A stretch of DNA of 64,000 bases from Astropecten irregularis. Taxonomy: Eukaryota > Echinodermata > Asteroidea > Paxillosida > Astropectinidae. The stretch is taken from positions 17,050,001-17,114,000 of the forward strand of contig OZ020244.1 of assembly GCA_963971285.1 (NCBI GenBank), in the 5' to 3' direction. The notes below the pieces were generated by a model, which saw nothing but the letters and a program-made list of their open reading frames with translations, was not told the DNA's origin and searched no databases. Both the position numbers and the translations under genes were made by a program. Position 1 is the stretch's first letter, and each line of letters begins with the position of its first letter. Positions 33,522 through 44,704 of this stretch are shown here, piece by piece.

Positions 33522-33838
33522 TCTAGTCCCTATTTTACGGAATCTGTTACCATAAGCAAAAATTCTTCGATAGCAATTTATTTGCTTACCGCCCAGTTAA
33601 TAGCGTAATATTTCACGGGAGAGTTTTCTTTCTTGCTATACGCTAAACATGGACTTTCTGCAAAAAGCACATGACAGTGTGTAAGCAGAAAAAAACAAAC
33701 AAGATTAGCCTAGAAATTCTTTGCGAGCTGATAAGCGCCTAAAGTCTTGCTTACGGATTCCATGAAATAGATTTCAAGCGTAGCAGTGCCTATAAGCACA
33801 AAAATAGTACCGTAACGGATTCCATGAAATTGGGCCCT
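33522..33838 (-). mobile_element. MITE family E, copy 3
   Basis: Reverse orientation of 14799 and 18388: ACGGAATCTGTTACC at the left, TAACGGATTCCATGAAATTGGGCCC at the right. Immediately follows D copy 5 and precedes F copy 1. Confidence 0.85.
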
Positions 33839-33943
33839 GGGGCCGATTTCACTAACACTTTGCAATTATCACTAAAGCCCAAATCCATCGCTAAACGGAA
33901 AATCGATCGCTATACTTTGTGTATCAATTTTAGTGAAATCGGC
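33839..33943 (+). mobile_element. small inverted-repeat element F, copy 1
   Basis: GGGGCCGATTTCACTAA and TTAGTGAAATCGGCC frame about 105 bp (AATCCATCGCTAAACGGAAA). Related to 43157-43253. Confidence 0.85.
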
Positions 33944-34719
33944 CGCATGTCTTATTCTTCTTCTTGTTTGTCCAATGTTTGTGTACTTGATATGGGGTAT
34001 TTGTCTGTTTGTTTGGTTCTTTCTTTCTTAGCTCGCTCGCTGTTTTCTTTTTTTTGGAGGGAGTACATTTCATTATTTCAAAGTAACATACACCACAAAC
34101 AAAAGAGGAATGAATTTTTCATCTGGTTTGAAAATTTCACAAATCTGATGTCCTACACAAACGTTCCTTACAGTATCCCAGCAACAACAATCACCCCCAA
34201 TGGAACATCTCAATCAATTGTCTCATTGATTGTTTTCTGCTAACCTTAAGCGGAAAAGTCCATATTCACTAACAGCAGATGCCCATAATCACGCACTCAG
34301 TTTAATGGTTTTCAGTATCGGCTTTCAGTGTCTGTTGTCCAGTGCGTGCAGCTTTGTGTGCTTTGGGCAATCGGTCCGTCTGAAACATTACTGCAATGGG
34401 CAGACTGACCTGCAAAGCCTGTGTGGAAAATGGGCCAAGCAAAGATGGCTATACAGTGTACATCCCAGATAGTGAGCTGTTTTTAAATTAATCTTCAGAA
34501 TAATGCATCGTGTTCCATAGTATTATTATTAAAATGTTAACTATAATATTAATGGGGACCAACACACACAAGTGTGTTAACTCCTCCAATCGTGAGCCCC
34601 CTATTGTTCCTCTTTTGTTTGGACTTCAACTTTTTGGCAGCAGCTCCATTGGTTTTGTACATGGTTTCCAATCCTGACCCTATTTTGTCCCAAACTCACA
34701 AATGCCAATCTCACAAATA
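33944..34719. other. no recognisable feature
   Basis: The 139-codon frame at 33824-34243 begins inside elements E and F, so it is not a gene. The rest is unassigned. Confidence 0.5.
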
Positions 34720-34884
34720 CAGTGGAATGCCGCTATTACATGAACACGCCAGGAATCCACAGAAATCGTTTGTTATAGTGGTCTTCATTATAGTGAACAA
34801 TGTTCATCAGGCCTGGATACATTGTACATAAAAATTGGGAGCCAAGGATGATGTTCGGTATATCAAAATAGCGACGTTCCACAG
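34720..34884. mobile_element. pogo/Tigger-like MITE N, copy 2
   Basis: CAGTGGAATGCCGCTATTAC and ATAGCGACGTTCCACAG are terminal inverted repeats. A TA precedes the left end. Confidence 0.75.
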
Positions 34885-35660
34885 TTACGCTTTGATAAGC
34901 AACATTAATGCACCACACAAGAACAAAAGCGAAGTACTTGTTACTTTATAACTACGATTGCTAATTGCATAGTTATTACCCTAATTACTCTTCAAGAGCT
35001 ATCTATGTCTATATACCAATCTGATGGCATGACAAAACATCCGCCATTACTGCGGTGTCCCTACCTGCCTTTTGTGTGGCAACAAAAGAATTTACGCTCC
35101 GCCACATACTGTGGGGGATACATGCAGGGCCAACTTCATGAACCGCTCGTCAGGTTCGTGTAAAGAATAAACCTGACATTTTGGATGTCGATATAAAAAG
35201 AATGCTGGAAAATTTAGTCTCAAGACTTAACTCTCCATAAGAAACAAAACCATACATCAAAGCTAACAATTAAACAAACAGACAAACATAAACATCATCT
35301 CCACAAGGAGACGGTCCTTTACACTCCCCAGCTATTACTCCCCGTTTTTAATATTACGTTCAGAATCCACTTTGCAAATTCGCCGTGATTCATCACAGTC
35401 GCTGGAAGCGCCGCACAGTGACATGCATTTAGCAGATGGTAACACGAAACCCTCCAGTAAACATGTTACCACAAAAGAAAAAGGCTTTTCCCTCCTTCGA
35501 TTTCACCTCATCCGTCTTGGTTTTTCCCTCCATTTTCAGTCCCCAGAGGAAACGAAAAAGGCAGTTTGAAAAACAAGTCTGCGGGCCCGACTCGGTCCAG
35601 TCACTCTCCTCTAGAAATTGCATGAATGTCCCTATGAGGCATGTGGGAATGTTACGGTAC
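34885..35660. other. no recognisable feature
   Basis: Unassigned sequence. Confidence 0.45.
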
Positions 35661-36018
35661 TTAAAGGTATAAATACTTTGGTGCAAACCAAAACAAAAAT
35701 CTTCACAGATTTACGTATAACTTACAGGGTATAAAGATGGCAATGGTAGAAACATCCTGTTAAAATTGTTCTGCCTGAAATGCTGTATTTATCCACAAAA
35801 GAATAAAACCATTGACCAAAAACAATTTTGAACTTTTAAAGATAACAGTGAAAATATTTTTAAAATTCTGGTTTTTTTAATCTATTTTCTCAAAAAGTGG
35901 GCACCGTATGGAGCTGAGAATTTCACAAAATGTCTGTTACTGTATATCTTTCTTGATGTTTCTGCCCATTAATCTGCATTTTTTGGGGACAAAAACCAAG
36001 GTATGATATTACCTTTAA
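35661..36018 (+). mobile_element. MITE family A, copy 9
   Basis: TTAAAGGTATAAATACTTTGGTGCA to ACCAAGGTATGATATTACCTTTAA, diverged but full length. Confidence 0.9.
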
Positions 36019-36343
36019 CCGAAGAGCTTCTGAAAAAAAATTCCATTGTAAAAAAAAAAACAAGAATATGGAAAGGGCAACTATGCAAGCAATACAGAAT
36101 GTGATTCATTTTTCTTATTCCAGCCATCATCTTCAACACATAAGCACCCTTGTATTACTAACACTGGATAAGCGTGAGCAAGAACAAAACTAATTCACAG
36201 TTAATGAAGCAATGGCCCGCGGGTAATTCAATTTTAAATTGCTAATTTTATTAGGTAGGACTGATTGTATTGACATAAAGTTGTAGACCATCAAAGGGCT
36301 TGAGGATTTTGAAAGGCTTGCCTGTCCTTTAATTTTTCATGTT
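36019..36343. other. no recognisable feature
   Basis: Unassigned sequence. Confidence 0.45.
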
Positions 36344-36488
36344 AATGGAAGATTTTTGAGACGTCAACTGAAGTCTCTTTTTGCTATCTCTGAGCATGCG
36401 CACGCATTTGTGAGCATGCGCGCGTTGTTGTGCGCGTGCCTGCGCGTGCGCTGTTGACTTGAAGACCGATGCTCCAAAGTCTCCCATT
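36344..36488. mobile_element. palindromic element H, copy 2
   Basis: AATGGAAGATTTTTGAGACG to GCTCCAAAGTCTCCCATT with a GAGCATGCGCACGC/GCGCGTGCCTGCGCGTGC centre. Same subtype as 49663. Confidence 0.85.
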
Positions 36489-36892
36489 GATTGTAAGTAC
36501 TAATGACACTGATCAGCAATTAGAATTTTAATTTCATTCAATTAAATTCACATTAATTTCCATAATAAAGCACAAAGGAAGTGATTAATTCCATGAAATA
36601 AATTTAAAACAGAAAATTTGATTTAAGTTATAAAGACATGGATCAACAAGAACAGCAGCAGAAGCATCATGGAAAAAATAAGTATGGAGGCTGTTTCTGG
36701 GAAGCCAGGGCTTATAGGGAACAGCCTATGGACAGACATGACATACAGACAGACAAAATCAAGAACAGACATGGCAAAGAGACAACACATACAAATAAAA
36801 CATGAATGAACGGATGGAAGTTCACACAAATTCTAATCAGCTAATGGAGTATCATAAAAAGGCAATGACAACCCATGAATGACGTTAAAGTT
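36489..36892. other. no recognisable feature
   Basis: Unassigned AT-rich sequence with ACAGACA-type simple patches near 36730-36770. Confidence 0.4.
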
Positions 36893-37170
36893 TAGTAATA
36901 ATCATCAAATAACCACAAGGGAAACTGACTGATCGAATTTAAAGTCATTGAAAAGTGAACCAAGAAAAATTGACTGGAAGGGGATTCAAACCGGCGACCT
37001 CCTGAATACCGTGCAGGCGCTCTACCAACTGAGCCATCCAGCCCTATGTCGATGGTGACCCCAATAGTCAATTATCTTTTTAGTTTGGCAGTAAGAAGCC
37101 ATGAAACCACGCACACACTGCCATACCCCAAGGATCATTTCACCGATACGCGCAGCAATGCTGTAACCTG
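36893..37170 (-). mobile_element. SINE-S copy
   Basis: Minus-strand GGATGGCTCAGTTGGTAGAGCG A box and GGTTTGAATCC B box. The flanks TAACCACAAGGGAAACTGAC and CAATTATCTTTTTAGTTTGG match the other S copies. Confidence 0.88.
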
Positions 37171-38210
37171 GGAACGGTACATGGGGGATCACTCGTATGG
37201 GGGATACGACTTTGTATCTATATCTCAGATTTATTAGGACAAAATTATCTAGGGAGTTCAATTGGTAGGCCTACAGCTGTCTTGCTAAAAAAAATCAAAA
37301 AGAAAATGATAAAATGGGGATGAATTTGAAGAAACTGCTCTAAGCTCTCTCATCCGACAAGTCAAGCGTATTTACAGAGTCAAACGCCTCCTCCCCAAAC
37401 CCGCATCAAGACCTTTAAGACTTCAATCTTCTGATCCATCATCAAGACGTTCTCTCCAGAGTCTTATAATGACCATGACCTTAAGGTTTCTGTGCGACAA
37501 ATTAAATTGCTTCTGCAGAAGAACTGCTTGGCCGACGACATGCATTATCAGGTTTGAGGTTGACTCCATCTAGCTACCTCTGGGGATTTCGCAGAGTCAA
37601 CTAAAAGGTCGGAGGAATTGAGGCACAGATGCACGGATGAGCGACCCCGCAGACACAAGGGTGCACTGGCATTTTGAGGACGGTGGATCATGGATGGAAA
37701 CCGGATGACATCCTTGATGTCATCAGGAGGGTAAGAAAACAAGCCGAATCTGGAATTCAATCCTAGAACGTCAGACTGAATGCCCGTTCTGGAAGTCATG
37801 CAACCTCTAAATGCTTGCAGAGGCCAGCCTCATCAGGCTTTGAAATAGTCGGAAGCGTATTCCACAAGTGCTTCGTAATGCACAGCACACACAGCCACAA
37901 TGAAGTTAAATCCCTCTTTGAACCTACGGGGCAAACTCTCAAAGACCCACTTTATTTGCATGCGGTACGGCTTTCCCCAATCAATCTTCCGTGGCTAAGC
38001 ATTTTACTCTGTCAGGTGGTTTCCCCTCTGCATCTTGTCCTGTATCCAAGCAATGGCCATTTGCAACGGAGTGAGAAGTCTCATATAACAGCTAATAGCC
38101 TTACCGCACTTCCCCTCTCCCCCAAACTATGGTGGACCAGGAAAATGGAAACATAACCCTAACACTGTCACTGGAAATCTTCCTCTGACCTACTAAACAG
38201 CTTGGCAAAC
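37171..38210. other. no recognisable feature
   Basis: Unassigned. Frames at 37548-37799 and 37815-38156 lack motifs. Confidence 0.4.
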
Positions 38211-38460
38211 TAGGGTCCTTTTCCAAACCTCGGCTCCGGCTCAGGCTCCAGCTCAGGCTCCAGCTTCATTTTGTGAAACCATTCTAAAATAACAGGTTAC
38301 ATCAAAATAGAGGCTTTTGGCTAAGGTTCGGAAGTAGATTCTCTGGTTTGAAAAGGAAAACAGAGCTTCAGCTTCAATGAAAAACCACAACCTATATTTT
38401 CAGCGTATGGATGACAGAGATGGAGCCGGAGCCGGAGCCGAGGTTTGGGAAAAGGGCTTA
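38211..38460 (+). mobile_element. MITE family G, copy 1
   Basis: TAGGGTCCTTTTCCAAACCTCGG to CCGAGGTTTGGGAAAAGGGCTTA are terminal inverted repeats, each followed by tandem GGCTCC/GGAGCC hexamers. The interior AACCACAACCTATATTTTCA is shared with the other G copies. Confidence 0.88.
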
Positions 38461-39451
38461 GGTCTCTATTGGCCATCTTTTGTGAAAATATGACCCGGAG
38501 AAGTCTGTTCAATCGAGAAATATAAAAAAAAAACAGAAGGGAAGACATTCTTCGACTGACCCTGTGCATGTACGGCAACTTGCTGAACCACAACCAACAC
38601 CCATGCACAAACACAACCCCATGATTGATTTGTAATTGGAGAATGCGTGCAACAAATCGATTTGAGAGAAACTCAAGGTAGCCAGCGAGGCCTAATAATG
38701 AAAACAAAATGTTGTGATGGCAAAAGGAGGGCAGATCTGATTGTACAATGAATTTGATGTACAAAGGATGAGGTAATTTCGATGTCAGAGAATGCAAATA
38801 TGTTTTTCTCTGCACTTGCAAACTGTTATAAAAATGAACCCATCAGATTGGTCATCTGATATTATTGGATAAGATGTAATAAGCCTTTCGAGAGTTAAAA
38901 TTGAACAATATCTGGAACACTGAATTCTTTCACTGTACGTAAACATCAAAACCTAAATTCTCCAGATTAAAAACACTGTTGCTATATCGCATGAATCGGG
39001 ACAAGCTTTTGGTTTATACATAACAGACGTCTTGTACCAATGCACTGTTCATAATGAATAAGAATGGCACAAAGGAACCAGTCCATTCCAGAGATGGGTA
39101 TCGCTATGCAAAAGCTTGCTCCAAAACCCTGTGATATAGCAACAGAGTCTTTAGTCTGGGAAATTCAAACTGGGGTGTTTATGAAGTCTGTGTACCAGAT
39201 ATTATCAGATTTAACTCACAAATGGCTATTTGGGATGTAATGCAGTGGGGAAAAGACTTAAAAGCTCACAGAGGAAGATTGATATCACTTTAGGGAGAGG
39301 ATGTGCATTTTAGTACCGGGAATACGTAACAAAATATGCTGACCAAACATTGTTTTGTTTAATACCATTTTATCAGATAGTATGAGACAATTACCAAAGA
39401 TTTTGCCATGCTTTTTTGTTTTGGGCTACAAAAATTACTTATCTATCAGAA
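38461..39451. other. no recognisable feature
   Basis: The 166-codon minus frame at 38321-38821 overlaps the G element at one end and has no domain. Otherwise unassigned. Confidence 0.45.
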
Positions 39452-39594
39452 ATGGGAGACTTTTGGAGAACCGGTCTAAAGTCAACAGCGCAAGCGCACG
39501 CACGCACAAAACAACGCGCGCGTGCTCACAATTGTGCATGCATGGTTTGCGCGTGCGCTGTTGACTCAAGACCGGTTCTCCAAAAGTCTCCCAT
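39452..39594. mobile_element. palindromic element H, copy 3
   Basis: AATGGGAGACTTTTGGAGAAC and its inverse GTTCTCCAAAAGTCTCCCATT, with a GCGCACGC/GCGTGCGC-rich centre. Same subtype as 21045. Confidence 0.92.
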
Positions 39595-39679
39595 TGAGTA
39601 TACAAAATATGCCTTTAAATTCTTTGTTTCCCCTACATGGATAAAACTGTGTACCATTTTGTAAAAGGCAACAATTTTG

Positions 39680-39782
39680 ACTTCACCATGTATATCAAGC
39701 CCTTCATTTCATTGAGGACACAAAACGGCGGTAGCAAAAGAAATCCCAAGCCTATTCTCAAGCCTCATTGTGCAAATGCCCA
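39680..39782 (+). mobile_element. element K, 3' fragment
   Basis: ACTTCACCATGTATATCAAGC, GGACACAAAACGGCGG, AATCCCAAGCCTATTCTCAA match the right half of 55449-55833. Confidence 0.7.
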
Positions 39783-40334
39783 TAATAATGTGTGTTGAGG
39801 CACAACTTATCCCTCAGTTTGATAAATTTTGTACACTTGAAGAAAAACGCTCAACTCACTCAACAAGTCAATTCTACTTAGTCTCCTGCATGATTTGAAT
39901 TCTCCATATTCTGTTCACAAATTGCTTTTGCTTTTGCAAATTTTCATCTTTACAACCACAATTTGGCTCGCATTTGTAGAAACCATTCTGTGTTTCATGC
40001 ATGACTTAATCTTAATCTAGCGACATCATATCAGCAGAACGATATCCATATTACGCATCAGAACGTCCCATAACCGACTTGAAAGTGCTTAAAAGCGCTA
40101 ATGGACGGATCCCTATCTGTAAAAGCTTTGGAAGATTAACCTGATGTTTGGATCCTTTCAAGGAGTAATAAACCTGATGCTTCTTTTTTTCTTTTATTCA
40201 AAAAAAATTGCATACTTTTCCTTGAATTTATACTGTGGAGGTGTATCGTCAGCATTTTCCCTGAAACAAATTTAACCCACTTGTTGCTGAAACATACTAG
40301 TTATGAGAAAATCAACTTTCAAGTTTAACCCTTT
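39783..40334. other. no recognisable feature
   Basis: Unassigned AT-rich sequence. Confidence 0.45.
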
Positions 40335-40490
40335 TTTAACTTCATTGAAGAATGAACAAAGAAAAATTGACTGGAGCGGGATTCAAACCGGGCGACCTTC
40401 GGAATACCGTACAGGCACTCAACCAACTGAGCTATCCAGTCCTATATTGGTGGTGTCAATTATCTTTGTTCATTTGGCAGTCAGAAGCCT
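40335..40490 (-). mobile_element. SINE-S copy
   Basis: Minus-strand GGATAGCTCAGTTGGTTGAG A box and GGTTTGAATCC B box, followed by CAATTATCTTTGTTCATTTGG. Confidence 0.85.
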
Positions 40491-40756
40491 TTTTTAACTT
40501 GAAGAATGTCTACTTCTAGAGGGCATGTTTATTATATCTATATACCAATTTTTAAGCTGAAAACTACTTGATGTACTACCTGTAATTAAAAGTTGATAGA
40601 CCACTTAATTGCGGAGTAATAAATGTTCACAGATATTTGTCTCTTCGTGAAAACTCTCACGATATGATGAGTTTCTTCTAAGTCTTCAGGGTGCCATATC
40701 CATGTTTCAAATTCAAATTTGGGGCAGACGATAAGATTTAGATTTTTCTGAAATTG

Positions 40757-40820
40757 CTTGGAGTTAGAATGGCCATGACGTGTTTCAATCCTCGCAGGAT
40801 CTTTATTGAAGGCTAAATGA
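40757..40820 (-). repeat. HH1 hairpin repeat
   Basis: TTGCTTGGAGTTAGAATGGCC, then GTGTTTCAATCCTCGCAGGATC and TTATTGAAGGCTAAATGACA. Same tail as the 42537 copy. Confidence 0.75.
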
Positions 40821-40880
40821 CAAGAGGACAAGAAATTCAAGTAAAGATTTATTTAAATGGATGAGAGGATCAGGACAGTG

Positions 40881-41440
40881 GGGGGGGGGGGGGTAAGGCA
40901 TGTATGGTCAGAAAAAGAGGGGCCTGGGGTAGGCTCCTCTATCTCTGACCATCAAAGGTGGACAACAACAAAGACGTAGAGAATAATGGAGCTGGGGGTA
41001 CTGGAATTAATTAAATTCTTAGACTTCCCAAAGAAGCTTCCACTGAGATATATGGCAAAAGAATTCCAATTTCAATTCATTGGAAAAAGAAAAAAATTTA
41101 CTACATGATGAGTGACTTGTAAATATCTGACCATTGGTGGCATTTTTTAAGCCGCCTCCTTTTGGAAGATCAAATTTCAGGTCATTTTGGCTGATGAGCA
41201 GTTTGCAGCAGTTTATTACTTGTAATGTTCTTTTGGAAGGCACAGAAATAGGGAGGTAATTTGAAAAAAACGGTGCTGACATCAAATTTTAAATACAAGT
41301 AATCAAATTGTTGGGCAAAATCGTGAAGAATACAAGCCTACATCTTTAAAAATTCAATCTGAAAGTTGAAAAATGTTGAGGAGGAAGGGAAGATTGGTTG
41401 CAAAGGGCCTGAAGGAGATTTGGATACATAGGGGGTTTAC
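40881..41440. other. unassigned, with a poly-G run and HH1 extension fragment
   Basis: A run of G at 40880-40892. AAATTTCAGGTCATTTTGGC followed by TGATGAGCAGTTTGCAGCAG at about 41172-41215 is the HH1 extension without its hairpin. Confidence 0.5.
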
Positions 41441-41651
41441 AAAATGGAGGTTCAGGCTCAGGTTCCGGCTGTCATCCATATGCTGAAAATATAGGTTGTG
41501 GTTTTTCACTGAAGCCCGAAGATCTGTTTTCTTTTTCAAACCTGAGAATCTACTTCCGAACCTCAACCAAAAGCCTCTATTTTGATACCAGTTATTTTAG
41601 AATGGATTCACAAGCCTGAGCCTAAGCCTCCGTTTCGTAAACGCCCAATAG
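41440..41651 (-). mobile_element. MITE family G, copy 2
   Basis: AATGGAGGTTCAGGCTCAGG to CCTAAGCCTCCGTTTCGTAA and the G interior (ATATAGGTTGTGGTTTTTCA), opposite orientation to copy 1. Confidence 0.85.
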
Positions 41652-42352
41652 GCACAAGGAACGAATCCAAGTCCTCAATCCTCATTACAAAACCCAAAGT
41701 TCCCTCCACGTCCCATAAGTCTTCATGCTTTCCCCCTATAATAAGCTACAGCAAAATGAGGTTAAGTATAATCCCTGGTTAACATGAAGCGTGTGCTGGT
41801 AGCCTTGATGGTGCTGCAGCATATTTATATGTAACGTCTACCAGCGAATGCTGATTGATTAATAAAGCACGGAGCAGAATGTGGAGACGGCTCCAAACCT
41901 TTCTCACGGACATGAAACCAAGCCTTGTTAAGCTTAATCAAAGGTGGAGGCCGCGGGGAGGTTTGCAAATGTTATCTCCATGCATTCAGGCTATTCTGAA
42001 TTATTTCACAACGATCCGATAAATACATAACAAAATACGCTGATAATTGAAAGGTTTAAAGAAAAAAAAGATAAGCTTTGTATAATAAGATAATGTATAA
42101 TGAAATTAACTCAGATATTGTGTGCATAAGTTGTTTACAAACTGAAAATCTTATTAAGATAGCGTCTAAGCAAATGATCTAAGTTTCCTTTCACTCTAAA
42201 AATAGAAAAGAAAAACAGACAACAAACAACAAACTGCAATGCCAATGAAATAAATAAAATCGAAGCTGAATCAAAACAAGACAGATACCCACGTCAATTC
42301 CAGATTTTGTTATGTAACCCCTCTTTGTCTGACCTATCTATCCCCACCCTCC
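41652..42352. other. no recognisable feature
   Basis: Unassigned AT-rich sequence. Confidence 0.45.
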
Positions 42353-42514
42353 TACGGCAGCCAGGGCTGTATACTCCCCAGGGAGTTGAGATTGTTTCAG
42401 GAATGTAATAATTGTAGCCCAATGACCAGGGATAATAGTAATACGCGCATAGAGACGTCATACGTTGATTGTGATATGCGCTATATAAAAACGGTTTATT
42501 ATTATTATTATTAC
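42353..42514 (+). mobile_element. SINE family 1, 5'-truncated 3' end
   Basis: TACGGCAGCCAGGGCTGTAT to ATGCGCTATATAAAAACGGT and an (ATT)n tail. By eye identical to 62518-62675 across about 155 bp. Confidence 0.9.
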
Positions 42515-42536
42515 CCTTCTTGTCCTCTTGTCATTT

Positions 42537-42605
42537 AGCCTTTGAGAAAGAGGTCCTGCTAGGATTAAAACCTCAGACCATCCAAACTCCAGACAATTTA
42601 TGCAT
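42537..42605 (+). repeat. HH1 hairpin repeat
   Basis: CCTTTGAGAAAGAGGTCCTGC, AGGATTAAAACCTCAGACC, AACTCCAGAC; decayed at GAAAC. Confidence 0.65.
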
Positions 42606-42952
42606 TTGTAAGTTGACAAGATGGTTAAGAATATTCCAAGATCAGACAATCACAACAAAATGTCTAGACGGCATTATAATATGCATTATAATATGTATGG
42701 GACACAAATGCCAACAGAAAGGCATGGAAAATCTCATTGAAATCAACGTCCATGCTGACAATAGCAGAAATCTTGTTTTGGATACCGACGCAACTGATCA
42801 CTGACAATGATCCCAGTGCAATTAGAAATCAATGCTATCCATAGATATGCTTTTATAACTACATGAACAAGGATAGACCAAAACAACTGGACAAGGCTTA
42901 ATACTATGAGAAGGCTTCACATTCTTTAACAAACGGCATAAGATTATTTTGT
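42606..42952. other. no recognisable feature
   Basis: Unassigned sequence. Confidence 0.45.
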
Positions 42953-43365
42953 GGGGTGCCATGGCCTATAGCGGTCTGGCGTGTCGTATTCAAGATCTTG
43001 TGGTCAATCTACAGATTGTGGGTTCGAATCCAGCCATGGGTTTGTGGTGCTTGCAAGATGGGCAAGATGCTTTGTCACATAATTGCTCCTCTTCACCCAG
43101 GTGTAAATGGGTACCTATGAGGGTAGAGATAGCTTTGTGCTTGATAAGCCTTTGTGTGATAGAAAATCGATCGGTACTTTGCGTAGCAATTTTCCGTTTA
43201 GCGATGGATTTGGCCTTTACGATGATCGCAAAGCGTTAGTGAAATCGGTCCCCGGGCTGTATACTCCCCATGGGAGTTGAGATGGTTTCAGGAATATAAA
43301 TGTAGCCTAATAACCAGGGATAATGATAATGCACAGTAGAATATATGCACATAGATTATATTAGA
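42953..43365 (+). mobile_element. SINE family 1, split by element F
   Basis: tRNA-like head with TATAGCGGTCTGGCGTG and GGGTTCGAATCCAGCC, body CACCCAGGTGTAAATGGGTA. After the F insertion come GGCTGTATACTCCCC and GAGTTGAGATGGTTTCAGGA. Tail diverged. Confidence 0.88.
43157..43253 (-). mobile_element. element F, copy 2 (inside the SINE)
   Basis: ATAGAAAATCGATCGGTACT, TTTCCGTTTAGCGATGGATT and GTTAGTGAAATCGGTCCCC are the reverse of 33839-33943. The left end is shortened. Confidence 0.85.
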
Positions 43366-44044
43366 TAAATCTTGAAATGCATGCCAGTTTTTAATTGCTA
43401 AGGAAAGAGTCATGTCACAGAACAAGTAACTATGGCGATACCTATTCATCTCAAACATGAATTGCAAAGCTTTGTGATGGAAATCTAGTCCTGAAGACAG
43501 AGAAAATATAAGAGATGCACTCAAGACACGACTAAAGATAGAATTCCACAGCAAATTGTAAAAGAGCAAATTACCAACATACAGTCTAGAGTTACAATGT
43601 ATTCTGCGCTCCATCCCTAAAAAAAAAAAAATATACAAACCAAAATTACAACTGGCAGTACTTCTGTGAATCTGTCAAATACATCACGCATTACAGCTAT
43701 CCAATTACGACATTCCAATATATCCCTACCCAGGTTGCCACTCAGAAGTATTCAATGATAATTATTCTTGAAAAGGGGACCTGGGGCTGTGTCTTTACTA
43801 AAACAACAGTGCATCCCCAATGCAACTTCAAAACTCCTTCATCATAATGCACTTTAAGCAGTCCGTCTCCAACTGCCACAGGTAAAAAGTGTCTTATCTC
43901 ATTAGAACCCAATCCAATGTGGCACAATCATCCCATTAATGGCGTTAATTCAATTAACGCGTGTTGGATATGACAACTCAATCTGTGTGCGCACACAGTA
44001 ACATGTTCTAGGGGGAAAATACTTAATGTGCGCCGGTCAGTGAA
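43366..44044. other. no recognisable feature
   Basis: Unassigned. The minus frame at 43288-43638 begins inside the SINE tail. Confidence 0.45.
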
Positions 44045-44270
44045 TTTGCTTGGAGTTAATAGGAGGGCCTGACGTTTCAATAGTGCTCCGCACTTGCGCT
44101 AAAAATAGCACCGGATCTCAGACAAACATTGCAACCATGCAAACGTGTGGTGAGTGCGCACGTGCTACTACGTGTACTTGTGTGAGACTATGTTTGTCTG
44201 ACATCCGGGGATTTTGTGACGTCATTAGTGCGGAGCACTATTCTAGCAGGATCTTTCTCAAAGGCTGAAC
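44045..44270 (-). repeat. HH1 repeat split by element M
   Basis: TTGCTTGGAGTTAATAGGAGGGCCTGACGTTTCAAT stops at element M and resumes TCTAGCAGGATCTTTCTC at 44242. Confidence 0.8.
44080..44241 (+). mobile_element. inverted-repeat element M, copy 2
   Basis: ATAGTGCTCCGCACTTGCGC and TTAGTGCGGAGCACTAT are terminal inverted repeats. TGACGTCA at 44217-44224. Confidence 0.9.
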
Positions 44271-44275
44271 AAAAA

Positions 44276-44520
44276 GATTTAGCCTTTGAGAAAGATCCTC
44301 GAATGACTAAGTCTTGCGGTGACACCATGTATAATACTCTTTTAAGGGAGATGTGTGGTCCTGAAAAGGACCGATGAGAGTGGATTCTCAATGTTTCGAC
44401 TAGTGTGCTCTAGTCGTCCTCAGGAGAGAGAGAAAGAAAGAGAAAGATCCTCCTTGAATCGAAACGTCTGGCTCTCGTAACTTCAAGTATTTTGTATACT
44501 ATTTTTTTTATTTTATAAGG
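44276..44520 (-). repeat. HH2 variant flanked by HH1 pieces
   Basis: The minus-strand core at 44391-44431 reads CTGAGGAC, stem GACTAG/CTAGTC, GAAACATT, GAGAATCC. Its body contains GGTCC/GGACC hairpins and ATGGTGTCACCGCAAG, related to the HH2 body. HH1 pieces flank it at 44276-44296 and 44445-44500. Confidence 0.65.
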
Positions 44521-44523
44521 GGA

Positions 44524-44700
44524 GTCAGGTTGGCGTAGCGGTTCTCTCCTCGCCTTTCACCTCTGTGGACCGGGTTCAAGTCCAGCTCGGTTCACAAGTG
44601 GATTGGGTTTTCAGTCCCTGCCTGATTCCGTGGGTTTTACCCAGAATATTACTCTGGGGTTTTACGTCCCAACAAAAAAACAGGGATTCATGTTTGGATC
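44524..44700 (+). mobile_element. tRNA-derived SINE family R, copy 2 (head)
   Basis: TTGGCGTAGCGGTTCTCTCC A-box region and GGGTTCAAGTCC B box, then GGGTTTTACCCAGAATATTACT, analogous to the body at 21752. It runs straight into a LINE 3' end. Confidence 0.65.
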
Positions 44701-44704
44701 TTGC

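Noticed and set aside
33824-34243. 139-codon frame
   Set aside because: Begins inside elements E and F; remaining peptide has no motif.
38321-38821. 166-codon minus-strand open frame
   Set aside because: Its C-terminal part is inside MITE G; no domain and biased Leu/Phe/Ser composition.
42965-43040. tRNA-Leu/Ser-like gene
   Set aside because: The A and B boxes belong to SINE family 1; acceptor pairing is poor and the same head recurs with the SINE body.
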